Source: Streptomyces griseus subsp. griseus
GTDB lineage: Bacteria > Actinomycetota > Actinomycetes > Streptomycetales > Streptomycetaceae
Assembly (NCBI RefSeq): GCF_003610995.1
Contig: NZ_CP032543.1
Coordinates: forward strand, 1,860,001 to 1,924,000
Direction of reading: 5' to 3'
DNA length: 64,000 nt
Below the pieces are notes generated by a model. That model was not told the origin of the DNA, did not search any database, and saw only the letters and a program-made list of their open reading frames with translations. Shown here piece by piece: positions 37,331-47,190 of the stretch. The stretch's first letter is position 1; the number at the start of each line of letters is the position of its first letter. The translations under genes and the position numbers were made by a program.

Positions 37331-39373
37331 CTACTTGCCGACCGCCTCGGCGCGTACGGGTTCGGGCGCGGGTTCCGCCGTCGCCTTCACGGGTTCCGCG
37401 GCCGTCTCCTTCTCCCCGGCCACCAACTTCCGCGGGCCTGACAGCAGATACGTCAGCCCGAAGCCCAGCGAGACCACCAGTGCCCCGCCGACCGCGTCCA
37501 GCACCCAGTGGTTGGCCGTCGCCACGATCGCCGCGATGGTGAGGAGCGGGTGGAGCAGGCCGAGCGCCTTCATCCACAGCTTCGGGGCCAGCATCACGAT
37601 GACCACGCCGCACCACAGGGACCAGCCGAAGTGCAGTGACGGCATCGCCGCGTACTGGTTGGTGACCGTCGTCAGCGTCCCGTAGTCGGGCTTCGCGAAG
37701 TCCTGCACCCCGTGGACGGTGTCGATGAAGCCGAGCCCGGGCATGAGCCGGGGCGGGGCCAGCGGGTAGAGCCAGAAGCCCACGAGGGCCAGCAGGGTGG
37801 CGAAGCCGATGGAGGAGCGGACCCAGCGGTAGTCGGCGGGGCGGCGCGCGTACAGCACCCCGAGGATCGTCAGCGGGACGACGAAGTGGAAGGTCAGGTA
37901 GTAGTAGTCGAAGAACTCCCGCAGCCAGGTGATCTGCACGACCGTGTGGTTGACCCACAGCTCGATGTCGATGTGCAGCCACTGCTCGATGGCGTGGATC
38001 TGCCGGCCGTGCTCCTCGGCGAGGGGGCGGCCGGCGGTGGCGGCGAGGCGGACCTGTGCGTACGCGGAGTAGACGACGCGGATGAGCAGGAGTTCCAGCA
38101 GGAGGTTGGGGCGGTGGAGCACCCGGCGCCAGAACGGCAGGAGCGGGACGCGTCTGAAGCGCGCGGCGACCGGCTTCGCGTGGTCGGTGGGGACCGGCCG
38201 CTGCCAGTACGGCGATGTGCGCAGCAGGAACGGGGCGAAGCAGGCCGCTCCGAGCGCCACGAGGAGCAGCACGTTGTCCCGTACGGGGATGACCAGGCCG
38301 ACGTTCGGGAGCAGCATCTTGGCGGGGAGCATGATGACGAGCGCCACGACGGCGGGCCAGACCAGCCGGTCGGAGGCGCGCCTGCCGACCTTGCCGACGA
38401 CGGCCAGCAGCACCCACAGGAGCTGGTGCTGCCAGGCGGTCGGTGAGACGGCCACGACGACGCATCCGGTCACGGCGACGGCGAGGAGCAGCTGCCCGTC
38501 CTGGGCGTAGCGGACCGCGCGGCGTACGCCGATGACGGTGACCGCGGCGGCGAGGACGAGGAACAGGGCGATCTCACCCGGTCCCTCGAAGCCGAGCCGG
38601 AGCAGCGCGCCGTGCAGGGACTGGTTGGCTAGGCTGTCCGGCCGCTCACCGAGCCCGGCGCCCGCGGCATGGTGCACCCAGTACGCCCACGAGTCCTTCG
38701 GCACCGCGGCCCAGGCGGCGGCCGTGCAGAAGGCGAAGGTGGCCAGGGAGACCGCCGAGGCCCGCCGCTTCCCGGTCAGCCAGAGCAGCGCGGCGAAGAG
38801 CAGCAGCGCCGGTTGCAGGGCGGCCGCGAGGCCGACGAGCACGCCTTGCAGCCGGTGGTCCCGGGCGGCGAAGCAGGCCAGCAGCACCAGGAGCACCGGC
38901 AGGATGCTGGTCTGGCCGAGGTGGAGGGTGTTGCGGACCGGCAGCGACAGCATGAGCAGGGTGATCGCGACGGGCGCGGCGAGCAGCGCCGTACGGCGGC
39001 TGACCGGTGCGGGCAGGGCGCGGGCGGCGACGACTCCGAGGGCGACCACGAGGAGCAGGGAGCCGAAGGTCCACGCGATGCCGAGGGCCGCTTCGGCCGA
39101 GGCGGTGAGCGGCTTGAGGACCAGACCGGCGAAGGGCGTCCCGGTGAAGCGGCCGCCCTCGTAGAGCGAGCCCGTCACATGGAGGACGCCGTTCTCCCCG
39201 GTCCAGGTCTCCAGATCGGTGAGCCGTTCCCCGGGCGGCTGCCGCAGCACCACCGCCATCTGCCGTACCGCCAGCACGGCCACGATCAGCCAGAGCAGGG
39301 CACGGGTCAGCCCGGTCCTCGTCCCGGCGTCCGCCACCGCGTCACCGCGCACACTGTGATCCGCATTTGCCAC
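37331..39373 (-). CDS. fused GT87 glycosyltransferase / PAP2 phosphatase membrane protein
   Basis: A 680-residue polytopic membrane protein. The N-terminal about 420 residues resemble GT87 polyprenyl-phosphomannose-type transferases (SLYEGGRFTGTPFAGLVLKP, LSLPVRNTLHLGQTSILPVL, SPTAWQHQLLWVLL). The C-terminal about 250 residues are an Aur1-like PAP2 domain with AMPSLHFGWSLW and TANHWVLDAVGG, carrying the catalytic His residues. Such fusions are taken to build or remodel lipid-linked glycans or inositol lipids. GTG 39373 is chosen for GGGAGGG 10 bp upstream; ATG 39400 is possible. The Ala/Glu/Val-rich tail is cytosolic and disordered. Confidence 0.87.
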   Translation of the reverse strand: MANADHSVRGDAVADAGTRTGLTRALLWLIVAVLAVRQMAVVLRQPPGERLTDLETWTGENGVLHVTGSLYEGGRFTGTPFAGLVLKPLTASAEAALGIAWTFGSLLLVVALGVVAARALPAPVSRRTALLAAPVAITLLMLSLPVRNTLHLGQTSILPVLLVLLACFAARDHRLQGVLVGLAAALQPALLLFAALLWLTGKRRASAVSLATFAFCTAAAWAAVPKDSWAYWVHHAAGAGLGERPDSLANQSLHGALLRLGFEGPGEIALFLVLAAAVTVIGVRRAVRYAQDGQLLLAVAVTGCVVVAVSPTAWQHQLLWVLLAVVGKVGRRASDRLVWPAVVALVIMLPAKMLLPNVGLVIPVRDNVLLLVALGAACFAPFLLRTSPYWQRPVPTDHAKPVAARFRRVPLLPFWRRVLHRPNLLLELLLIRVVYSAYAQVRLAATAGRPLAEEHGRQIHAIEQWLHIDIELWVNHTVVQITWLREFFDYYYLTFHFVVPLTILGVLYARRPADYRWVRSSIGFATLLALVGFWLYPLAPPRLMPGLGFIDTVHGVQDFAKPDYGTLTTVTNQYAAMPSLHFGWSLWCGVVIVMLAPKLWMKALGLLHPLLTIAAIVATANHWVLDAVGGALVVSLGFGLTYLLSGPRKLVAGEKETAAEPVKATAEPAPEPVRAEAVGK

Positions 39374-39555
39374 GCTGCGCCGACCCTCCCACCGTTCCAT
39401 GCCCCGCCCCTTCGACTCGGGGCAGTGCCGGATGAAGCCTCGCATTGCCCTACGAGGTAGACACAATCAACCCCCTCTTTGCCTGACTGTCATCATGCTT
39501 TCGTCCGGAAGAACGCGGGACCGGGGCCGGTCCGGGGTCGGTGCGGGGGGATCTG

Positions 39556-40677
39556 TCAGCGTTCCGGCAGGTCGGAGGGGATGTCCGCCTGCCAGGCGGT
39601 GAAGAGCGGTACCTCGCCGTCGGCCGGCAGCACGACGATGCCGAACGGACGGTCGAAGGCGAGGTGCAGGAGCCGCCGCGGCGGCGCGATCGCCCCCGCG
39701 GCCCGCGCCGCGACCACCGTCACCGCCACGGCCTCCACCCCCTCCTCGGCGACCTTCAGCACGGCCTCCTGGACCACGGCGGAGAGGGCGAGCGGCTCGG
39801 GCGAGAGTCCGGAGAAGTCGGCCGCGTCGGAGGTGGCCAGCCGGATGCCGAGGGCGGGCAGCTGTCCGGTGACGGCGATGCGCGTACGCAGGGTGAGGCG
39901 CGGCAGCGCGATACTCACCCGGTCCGCCTCGGGCCGGGCACCGGCCGCCCGGTCCGCCCATCCGGCGGGCAGCACATCGCGGGCGCCCGCGCCCGGCTCC
40001 CCCAGCACGAACCTGACCCGGGCCCCGCCGCCCGCCCCTCCGGCGCAGCGCAACTCGACGACGTACGCACCGTCCACCGCCCGGACATCGGCGAGCGGTA
40101 CGTCCCGGGCCATGGTCGCCACCGGGCGGGTCGTCCCGGACGCGTCGGTGAACGGCAGGTCGCGGGTCCGCCGGGCATCGAACGGCCTCTCCCAGCGGGC
40201 CTTCAGCGCCAGGACGTTGACGAGGGCGAGCAGGGTCTCGTCCGTGATCTCCAGGGGCAGCCGTTCGATCAGCCCGCCGGTGGCCTCACACACCCAGGCG
40301 TCGACGGCCGCCGCGTCCATCGCGTCGAAGCGGACGTCCGGCAGCGCATCCCGGTACGCGCGCTCCACCGGCACCCGGCTCCACACCCGGGTCGCCACCC
40401 CCAGCGCACCGGTCAGCGCCAGCTCGCGGGCCGCCGCCGTCACGACGGGCGCCGCCTCCCGGTCCGCCGTACCGAGCAGCGCCCGCAGCTCCCGGGCGGT
40501 CCCGCCGCGCGCCCCAGCGGCCACGGCGGCGAGCGCCAGCCACAGCCCGGCGGGCGAGCAGACGAAGCTGCCGCCGTCCGCACGCTCTCCGGTGGCCAGG
40601 GCGTCGCGTATCCAGCGGTCGGCCAGGTGCTGGACGGCCCGGGCCCTGGTCGTGGTGTCGGTGACGGGTCCGTTCAT
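39556..40677 (-). CDS. serpin family protease inhibitor
   Basis: A 373-residue serpin without a signal peptide, so probably intracellular. FVCSPAGLWLALAAVAAGARG is the serpin N-terminal core; NVLALKARWERPFDARRTRD is the breach region; VLKVAEEGVEAVAVT is the hinge of the reactive-centre loop, with the Glu and small residues needed for loop insertion, so it looks inhibitory. DRPFGIVVLPADGEVPLF closes the fold. The loop beyond the hinge is short and ends APPRRLL; P1 cannot be set surely. Bacterial serpins are uncommon. It is divergent from an acetyltransferase gene. Confidence 0.88.
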   Translation of the reverse strand: MNGPVTDTTTRARAVQHLADRWIRDALATGERADGGSFVCSPAGLWLALAAVAAGARGGTARELRALLGTADREAAPVVTAAARELALTGALGVATRVWSRVPVERAYRDALPDVRFDAMDAAAVDAWVCEATGGLIERLPLEITDETLLALVNVLALKARWERPFDARRTRDLPFTDASGTTRPVATMARDVPLADVRAVDGAYVVELRCAGGAGGGARVRFVLGEPGAGARDVLPAGWADRAAGARPEADRVSIALPRLTLRTRIAVTGQLPALGIRLATSDAADFSGLSPEPLALSAVVQEAVLKVAEEGVEAVAVTVVAARAAGAIAPPRRLLHLAFDRPFGIVVLPADGEVPLFTAWQADIPSDLPER

Positions 40678-40729
40678 CGCTGCCCCCTGGGGATAAATCA
40701 CGTCGTCCTTCGGCCGTGGGAGAGCAAGA

Positions 40730-41227
40730 ATGCCGCACATGACCTGGACCGTGACCGCCGAGCGATTCGACTCCCCCGACGCCACCGCGCTGCGCCGCGA
40801 CTACTACGACGAGGTGGCGAGCCGCTACTGGCAGCGGCCCGCCACCGAAGCGGAGATAGCCGAGGGGCTCGCCGACGACGGCGCGGATCTGCTGGCGCCG
40901 CCGACCGGTCAGTTCGTCGTCGGCCGCCACGAGGGCAAGGCCGCGAGCTGCGCCGGGCTGGTGCTGACGGAGGAGGCCGCACCGGGTTCGGCGGAGCTGA
41001 CGCGGGTGTACGTCCGCCCGGCGGTCCGGTCCACGGGCGGCGGCGGGGTGCTGCTGGCCGCGATCGAGGAGGAGGCGCGGGCGCTCGGGGTGCGGCTGCT
41101 CCGGCTGGACACCCGTCTCGACCTGGTCGAGGCGCGCGGCCTGTACGCGAAGCACGGTTACGCGGAGGTTCCGGCCTTCCACCGGCGCAACCCGTATGCG
41201 GAGGTCTGGTTCGCGAAGGAGCTGTGA
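40730..41227 (+). CDS. GNAT family N-acetyltransferase
   Basis: A 165-residue acetyltransferase. The acetyl-CoA loop is RPAVRSTGGGGVLLAAIEEE (about residues 97-116), followed by LRLDTRLDLVEARGLYAKHG and ending PYAEVWFAKEL, the normal GNAT architecture. ATG 40730 has GGGAGAG 6 bp upstream. Acceptor unknown. It is divergent from the serpin with a 52-bp gap. Confidence 0.85.
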   Translation: MPHMTWTVTAERFDSPDATALRRDYYDEVASRYWQRPATEAEIAEGLADDGADLLAPPTGQFVVGRHEGKAASCAGLVLTEEAAPGSAELTRVYVRPAVRSTGGGGVLLAAIEEEARALGVRLLRLDTRLDLVEARGLYAKHGYAEVPAFHRRNPYAEVWFAKEL

Positions 41228-41281
41228 CTCCCGGGGCGCGGCCTGCCCGTGCGCGGCCCGCCGAAGGGCGGCCCAGGTCGG

Positions 41282-43414
41282 TCAGGGCCGGGGGTCCGGG
41301 CCGTCCGGGTGGTCACGGCCGTCCGGGTGGTCCCTGTGCCCTAGGTGGTCCGGGTGGTCGATGTCGTGGTGCCGGTCCGCCGCGTGGTCGCGGGGCTGCG
41401 CCGGCAGGTGCGGGCGTTCCCTGCTGGACCCGCTGACCTCCGCGGTCAGCTCGGCGACCAGCTTGACCAGGTCGGTGGGGCGCTCGGGCCCCCACCAGTC
41501 CCCCAGCAGCTCGGCGAGGGACTCCTCCCGGGCCTGGGAGAGCCGGACGACGGCCTCGGCCCCCGCTTCGGTGAGGATCATCTGGACCCCCTCTCGGCGG
41601 ACCAGCCCGCGCCCCTCCACCTGCCGGGCCGCCTCGGTGATCACCCGGAGCGGTACGGGGGCCACCTCGGCGAGCCGGGCGGGCTCCACCGTGCCGTGCC
41701 GCTTGATCCGCAGCAGCAGCCAACTGGCGGCGGGCAGCAGGTCGTACCCGGCGCGCGCGGTGATCTTCTCGTAGATCTCGCGGCGGCCCTCCCGGGTGGC
41801 GAGCACCGAGAGCGCGCGGGCGCACTCGTCGTACGAGGAGCGCTCCACCGGGTTCGAGGCGAGCGTCTGGCTGGTGTCGGGGGCGGTCACCGAGCCGCGG
41901 AGCTTGTCCTCCCGGAGGAACCAGGCCAGCACGAAGGCGATGAGGACGACGGGTGCCGCGTACAGGAAGACGTCCGTGATGGACGTGGAGTACGCCTCCA
42001 GGATCGTGGGGCGCAGGTCGGCCGGGAGCGTCTGGATGGCCCGGGGGTCGGCCGCCAGCCGTTCGGCGTCGGCGCCCGGCGGCACGGACCGGCCCGCGAG
42101 GGCGCGGTCGAGCTGGCCGGTGAGCCGGTTGGTGAAGAGGGTGCCGAAGATGGCCACGCCGAACGAGGCCCCGATGGAGCGGAAGAACGTCGCGCCGGAG
42201 GTGGCGACGCCGAGGTCCTGGTAGGAGACGGCGTTCTGCACGACGAGGACGAGCACCTGCATGACCAGGCCCAGCCCGGCGCCGAAGACGAAGAAGCAGA
42301 GGCTCATGTCCCAGGTCGAGCTGTCCGGGGTGAGGCGGTGCAGGAGCAGCAGGCCGGCGGCGGTGAGGGCGGTGCCCGCGAGCGGGAAGACCTTCCAGCG
42401 GCCGGTGCGGCTGACGATCTGGCCGGAGGCCGTCGAGGTGAGCAGCAGGCCGAGGACCATCGGCAGCATGTGCACACCGGACATGGTCGGCGTGATCCCG
42501 TGGACCACCTGGAGGAAGGTGGGCAGGTAGGTCATCGCGCCGAACATCGCGAAACCGATGACGAAGCTGATGACGGCGACGAGGCTGAAGGTCCTGATCC
42601 GGAAGAGCTTCAGCGGCAGCACCGGTTCCGCCGCCCGACGCTCCACGGCGACGAACGCGATCAGCAGCACCACGGCGAGCACGGCCAGCACGATGATCTG
42701 GGCCGATGCCCAGGCCCAGGTGGTGCCGCCGAGGGACGCCACGAGGATCAGGCAGGTGGCGACGGAGGCGATGAGGAAGGTGCCGAGGTAGTCGATGGTG
42801 TGCTTCTCACGGCGGACCGGGATGTGCAGCACGGCCGCGATGACGAGCAGCGCGACCACGCCGATCGGCAGGTTGACGTAGAAGACCCAGCGCCAGCTGA
42901 GGTGCTGGGTGAAGAACCCGCCGAGCAGCGGTCCGAGCACGCTCGTCGCGCCGAAGACGGCACCGAAGAGACCCTGGTACTTGCCGCGTTCGCGGGGGGT
43001 GACGAGGTCTCCGACGATCGCCATCGAGAGCACCATGAGCCCGCCGCCGCCGAGCCCCTGGAGAGCGCGGAAGCCGATGAGCTGGGGCATGTTCTGGGCC
43101 ATGCCGCAGAGGGCGGAGCCGATCAGGAAGATGACGATCGCGGTCTGGAAGAGCTTCTTGCGGCCGTACTGGTCGCCGAGCTTTCCCCAGAGCGGTGTCG
43201 CCGCCGTCGCCGCCAGCAGATAGGCGGTGACCACCCAGGAGAGGTGGTCCAGGCCGCCGAGCTCGCTGACGATCGTGGGCAGCGCCGTGGAGACGATGGT
43301 CTGATCGAGTGCCGCGAGCAGCATGCCGAGGAGCAGTGCGCCGATCGCCACCAGGACGGTCCGGCGGGACTGCCCCTCGCCGGGGACCATGGGCGGGCTC
43401 AACTGCTGGGCCAT
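41282..43414 (-). CDS. DHA2 MFS multidrug transporter with MarR-like C-terminal domain and His/Asp-rich tail
   Basis: A 710-residue protein. Residues 1-530 form a 14-helix EmrB/QacA-type exporter (LAALDQTIVSTALPTI, GKLGDQYGRKKLFQ, GLFGAVFGATSVLGPLLGG). Residues about 560-670 are soluble and resemble a winged-helix MarR-type domain (AASWLLLRIKRHGTVEPARL, GLVRREGVQMILTEAGAEAV). The tail is built from HPD and HRDHPDG units (DRHHDIDHPDHLGHRDHPDG), likely to bind metal. Together they suggest a pump with a built-in sensor, but DNA binding by a membrane protein is not shown. GAGGAGA precedes ATG 43414. Confidence 0.88.
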   Translation of the reverse strand: MAQQLSPPMVPGEGQSRRTVLVAIGALLLGMLLAALDQTIVSTALPTIVSELGGLDHLSWVVTAYLLAATAATPLWGKLGDQYGRKKLFQTAIVIFLIGSALCGMAQNMPQLIGFRALQGLGGGGLMVLSMAIVGDLVTPRERGKYQGLFGAVFGATSVLGPLLGGFFTQHLSWRWVFYVNLPIGVVALLVIAAVLHIPVRREKHTIDYLGTFLIASVATCLILVASLGGTTWAWASAQIIVLAVLAVVLLIAFVAVERRAAEPVLPLKLFRIRTFSLVAVISFVIGFAMFGAMTYLPTFLQVVHGITPTMSGVHMLPMVLGLLLTSTASGQIVSRTGRWKVFPLAGTALTAAGLLLLHRLTPDSSTWDMSLCFFVFGAGLGLVMQVLVLVVQNAVSYQDLGVATSGATFFRSIGASFGVAIFGTLFTNRLTGQLDRALAGRSVPPGADAERLAADPRAIQTLPADLRPTILEAYSTSITDVFLYAAPVVLIAFVLAWFLREDKLRGSVTAPDTSQTLASNPVERSSYDECARALSVLATREGRREIYEKITARAGYDLLPAASWLLLRIKRHGTVEPARLAEVAPVPLRVITEAARQVEGRGLVRREGVQMILTEAGAEAVVRLSQAREESLAELLGDWWGPERPTDLVKLVAELTAEVSGSSRERPHLPAQPRDHAADRHHDIDHPDHLGHRDHPDGRDHPDGPDPRP

Positions 43415-43559
43415 GGGCGTCTCCTCGATCCGCGCTGATCCACTACACCCCCATCCTGGCCGTTCCGCCCTGTTATGGCCTGTCGGGCACCGGTGGGGCA
43501 TTGGGCTTCGCCGGAGCGGGCTGCATAATCGCAGGCAGTTCAAGGGGAGGGGACCCACG

Positions 43560-44714
43560 ATGACCGGACACGCATGCCCGGAGTGCGGCAGACGGACGGC
43601 AGGCGAGCCCGGCACGGAGCACCGGGTGCCCTGCCGGTGCGGTACGGACACGGGCGCGACGCCGCTCACGGGGGACGAGCTGCGCGCCGCCCGCTCGGCG
43701 GAGATGGCGGCGGCGGAGGACTTCGACCCGCTGCGGATCAGGCCGTACGTGACGCTGGGGGACGGCGCCGCGCCTGGGGGCGGGGATGCCGGTGCCGGTG
43801 CCGGTGGGCCCGTGCAGGAATCCGTGGACGACGCGGCCACCACGATGCCGCTGCCTCTGGACGGCGGGGTGGGGCCGGGCGCGGATTCCCGTCCGGGCAT
43901 GGGCACGGGGGATGGCTCCCGTGCGAGCGCTGATTCCCGTACGAGCGTCGGCCCGGGAGCTGACTTCCGTACGGGCGCGGGTACGGCCCCGCCGTCCGCC
44001 CCCGGCGCTCCCCCGGCCGCCGACGAGAGCAGGCGGCGCACCACGGCCCCCGGCACGGGCCTCGGCGCCCCCGACCCCGTGCAGCCGCGCCGCAGGCGCC
44101 CCCTAGCGGTCCTGGCCGTGGGGGCGGCCGTGGCGGCGGCGGTCGGCACGGCGGCCTTCGCCGGAGGGCTCTTCGACCGGGACGGGAGCCAGGACGAGGC
44201 ATTGCCGGAGGCGACCACGAGCGCCCCGGACACGGCGGACGAACCGGCGGCGGCCTCCGTCGCCCCGTCCCCCTCCCCCTCGGCCGCTCCGTCCCGTGAG
44301 GCGTCGGCCTCGCCCACCCCCTCCGCATCCGCCTCCCCGTCCGCCTCCGCCTCCCCTTCGGAGAGCGCCGAGCCGAGCCCGGCCGCCTCCGCCCCGGCGA
44401 CGCCGGCCCCCGGCACCCCGTCCGCGTCGGCGACCGGCGGCGAGGTGCTGCCGTCCGCCGCGCCGCCGGCGGAGCTGGCCCCTTCCTCGCTGCGGCGCGG
44501 CGACCAGGGCCCGCAGGTGACCGTGTTGCAGAACCGGCTCAAGGAGGTGTGGCTCTACCACGGCGACACGGACGGGAACTTCAACGACCGCGTGGAGAAC
44601 GCCGTGCGGATCTACCAGTCGTACAAGGCGATCCAGGGCGACCCGGCCGGTGTGTACGGGCCGAACACCCGGCGCGCGCTGGAGGCGGAGACGACCGGGC
44701 AGGGGCGCGGCTGA
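43560..44714 (+). CDS. membrane protein with zinc-ribbon start and extracellular peptidoglycan-binding domain
   Basis: A 384-residue protein. The N-terminus CPECGRR...CRCG looks like a small zinc ribbon in the cytosol, followed by about 120 disordered residues rich in Gly, Asp and Thr. A single helix (PLAVLAVGAAVAAAVGTAAF) leads to a long Ser/Ala/Pro linker that spans the wall. The C-terminal about 65 residues (RRGDQGPQVTVLQNRLKEVW onward) are a PG_binding_1 domain. It probably senses or tethers to peptidoglycan. RBS AAGGGGAGGGG precedes the ATG. Confidence 0.82.
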   Translation: MTGHACPECGRRTAGEPGTEHRVPCRCGTDTGATPLTGDELRAARSAEMAAAEDFDPLRIRPYVTLGDGAAPGGGDAGAGAGGPVQESVDDAATTMPLPLDGGVGPGADSRPGMGTGDGSRASADSRTSVGPGADFRTGAGTAPPSAPGAPPAADESRRRTTAPGTGLGAPDPVQPRRRRPLAVLAVGAAVAAAVGTAAFAGGLFDRDGSQDEALPEATTSAPDTADEPAAASVAPSPSPSAAPSREASASPTPSASASPSASASPSESAEPSPAASAPATPAPGTPSASATGGEVLPSAAPPAELAPSSLRRGDQGPQVTVLQNRLKEVWLYHGDTDGNFNDRVENAVRIYQSYKAIQGDPAGVYGPNTRRALEAETTGQGRG

Positions 44715-44877
44715 CCGGCCGTACGAGCCCCGGGGCGGGGGCGGACCTGCGGGATTGGCTTTCCGCCCCAGGTTTTTGTATGTTCGTGGAACAAAGTAGC
44801 TCCCGCCCGCACTCCCTGACCGGCGGGCGGGGCTGCTCTTGTACCGCACCACCACCCCCGCGCCCTGGAGCCAGCCG

Positions 44878-45540
44878 ATGTCGGCCACCGTCCTCACCGC
44901 AAGCGCCCTCCTTCTGGACATGGACGGCACCCTCGTGAACTCCGACGCGGTGGTGGAGCGCTGCTGGCGCCGGTGGGCCCTGAAGCACGGACTGGATCCC
45001 GAGGCCGCCCTCAAGGTGGTCCACGGCCGCCAGGGGTACGCCACGATGGCCGTCCTGCTGCCGGACCGCCCGGTCGAGGAGAACTACGCGGACAACCGCG
45101 TGATGCTCGCCGAGGAGACCGCCGACGTCGACGGCGTGGTTCCGATCGGTGGCGCCGCCGCCTTCATGGCCGCGATCGCCGACCTCCCGCACGCCCTGGT
45201 GACCTCGGCCGACAGCGCGCTGGCGACGGCCCGGATGGGGGCGGCCGCGCTGCCGATGCCCGCCGTCCGCGTCACCGCCGAACAGGTCGGCGCCAGCAAG
45301 CCGGACCCCGAGGGCTTCCTCAAGGGCGCGGCGGAGCTGGGCTTCGGGGCGGCGGACTGCATCGTGTTCGAGGACTCCGAGGCGGGTGTCGCGGCGGGCC
45401 GGGCGGCCGGGATGCGCGTGGTGGGCGTCGGCCCGCGCGCGGCGGCATTGTCGCCGGACGCGCATGTCGAGGATCTGACACGGGTGCGGGTGGAGGCGGC
45501 CGGCGACGGCACGATCCGCCTGCACATCAGCGCGGCCTGA
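44878..45540 (+). CDS. HAD superfamily sugar-phosphatase-like hydrolase
   Basis: A 220-residue HAD phosphatase. Motif I is LLLDMDGTLVNSD (nucleophile Asp), motif II ALVTSADS, motif III Lys in GASKPDPEGFL, and motif IV IVFEDSEAGVAAGRAAG. The cap domain between I and II is the helical C1 type (WALKHGLDPEAALKVVHGRQG), as in glycerol-3-phosphate and sugar-phosphate phosphatases. ATG 44878 with TGGAG about 9 bp upstream. Convergent with the permease gene. Confidence 0.88.
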   Translation: MSATVLTASALLLDMDGTLVNSDAVVERCWRRWALKHGLDPEAALKVVHGRQGYATMAVLLPDRPVEENYADNRVMLAEETADVDGVVPIGGAAAFMAAIADLPHALVTSADSALATARMGAAALPMPAVRVTAEQVGASKPDPEGFLKGAAELGFGAADCIVFEDSEAGVAAGRAAGMRVVGVGPRAAALSPDAHVEDLTRVRVEAAGDGTIRLHISAA

Positions 45541-45558
45541 GCCCCTCGGGCACCCGGC

Positions 45559-46333
45559 TCACCCCTGGTGCGGCCACCCCCGCGCGACCAGCTCCAGCAC
45601 CACCGCGACGGCCACCACCCGCGCCGCCGCCAACGCCACCAGGACGAAGAGCCGCACGGCGCCCGCCTCCACCGGTGAGGCGCCGTCCAGCAGCATCCCC
45701 ACGAACGCCCCCGGCGACGTGACGAGCCCCACCGTCCGCGTCCGGTCCAGCCCCGGCAGCAGCGCGTCCGACGCGGCGGGCCGCACGCTCTCCGGCCGCG
45801 CGTCCCGGTCGAGCAGCCCGAGCGCCGCATACGCCTCCACCTCCCCGTAACGGGTCGTGAGTCCGTCCGGCGCGCGCCGCCCACCGAGCACGGTCGCGGT
45901 GAGCGCCCCGCCGATGAGGATGGCCGCCACCGGGATGAGTGCCGCCCCCGGACCGGCACGAGCCCCGTCACCGGCAGCAGCCCGATCACCGGGAAGGCCC
46001 CCGCCGCGATCGGCAACGCCGCCCACCACCAGGCGCGGTCGGGGGTGACGCGGCACCCCGCAGTCCACGCCGCCACGGCGAACACCAGCACCAGGAACCC
46101 CAGCAGCGGCCCGAGCCGCTGGGCCACCCGGCCGATGAGCAGGGAGACGGCGGCGAGTTGGGCCGTGGCCCGCACCCCGGCCACCAGGATCTCGCGCGAG
46201 CGGCCCAGGCGGCCACGGCGGCGGCGAGGGCCATCAGGACGACGAGGACGGCCCCGAGGGCGGGCGCGACCGGAAGCGGCACGAGGCGACGACGGATCCG
46301 CCCGCCGCCCCTCCGGCCGGCACTGCGCCACAC
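45559..46333 (-). CDS. ABC transporter permease, FetB/UPF0014-like (two apparent frameshifts)
   Basis: About 258 residues of a membrane permease once both joins are made. Helices include GAVLVVLMALAAAVAAW, GVRATAQLAAVSLLIGRVAQ and LLGFLVLVFAVAAWTA; the conserved C-part has PVAAILIGGALTATVLGGRR and TVGLVTSPGAFVGMLLDGASP, the metal-export FetB signature. The frame changes near CCC 46204-46206 and again at CCCCC 45945-45949 (plus strand); one added base at each restores the protein. No ATPase partner is adjacent. The start is uncertain: GTG 46333 has GGGGG 6 bp upstream, TTG 46366 is the other candidate. Confidence 0.72.
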
Positions 46334-46545
46334 CGCAAACCCCCGTCCCGCTCCCTGTGCGCGCAACTCCCTTCACACAGCGGGCGGTCGGTTCACTCCC
46401 ACACGCCCCGTCACACCTCTTGATGTGACGTGAACATGTCGTCACCCTGTTACCTGGTGCCCACCCCCCAGAAACCTGGCGCCGACACGCTGGCCGGGCT
46501 CCACATGCCGCCCGCCCAAGCACCCCCCACCCCAAGGGAGTTCGC

Positions 46546-47190
46546 ATGTTCGGTATCTACGCGCGTCGCTCGGCCGTCGCCGCCGCGACCGCCACCCTCG
46601 CCGCCACCTCGGTCCTGCTCACCGCCCCGACCGCCCAGGCCGCCCTCCCCACCCCGGTCAGCGCGGCGACGGCCCGCACCTACCTCGGTCAGCTCACCGT
46701 CGCCGCCGAGGGCTCGTCCAGCGGCTACAGCCGCGACAAGTTCCCGCACTGGATCACCCAGTCGGGCACCTGCAACACCCGCGAGGTGGTCCTCAAGCGC
46801 GACGGCACCAACGTCCAGCAGGACGCCGCCTGTGCGGCGGTCAGCGGCAGTTGGTACTCGCAGTACGACGGCGCCACCTGGAGCGCCGCATCCGACGTCG
46901 ACATCGACCACATGGTCCCGCTCGCCGAGGCCTGGCGCTCCGGTGCGAGCAGTTGGACCAACGCCCAGCGCCAGTCCTTCGCCAACGACCTGACCCGCCC
47001 TCAGCTCATCGCGGTCACCGACAACGTCAACCAGTCCAAGGGCGACAAGGACCCGGCCAAGTGGCTGCCCCCGCGCGCGGCGTACAAGTGCACCTATGTC
47101 CGCGCCTGGGTGCACGTGAAGCACTACTACGGCCTGAGCGTGGACTCGGCCGAGAAGAGCGCCCTGCAGACAGCCCTGAACGGCTGCTGA
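46546..47190 (+). CDS. secreted HNH (GmrSD C-terminal/DUF1524-like) nuclease
   Basis: A 214-residue exported nuclease. The signal peptide ends at LTAPTAQAAL. The nuclease core is ASDVDIDHMVPLAEAWRSG (DHxVPL, the beta-beta-alpha metal His) and IAVTDNVNQSKGDKDPAKW (Asn and catalytic Lys). Two Cys near the start (GTCNTRE, AACAAV) and two at the end (YKCTY, NGC) probably form disulfides. Such enzymes degrade environmental DNA. AAGGGAG precedes ATG 46546. Confidence 0.9.
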   Translation: MFGIYARRSAVAAATATLAATSVLLTAPTAQAALPTPVSAATARTYLGQLTVAAEGSSSGYSRDKFPHWITQSGTCNTREVVLKRDGTNVQQDAACAAVSGSWYSQYDGATWSAASDVDIDHMVPLAEAWRSGASSWTNAQRQSFANDLTRPQLIAVTDNVNQSKGDKDPAKWLPPRAAYKCTYVRAWVHVKHYYGLSVDSAEKSALQTALNGC

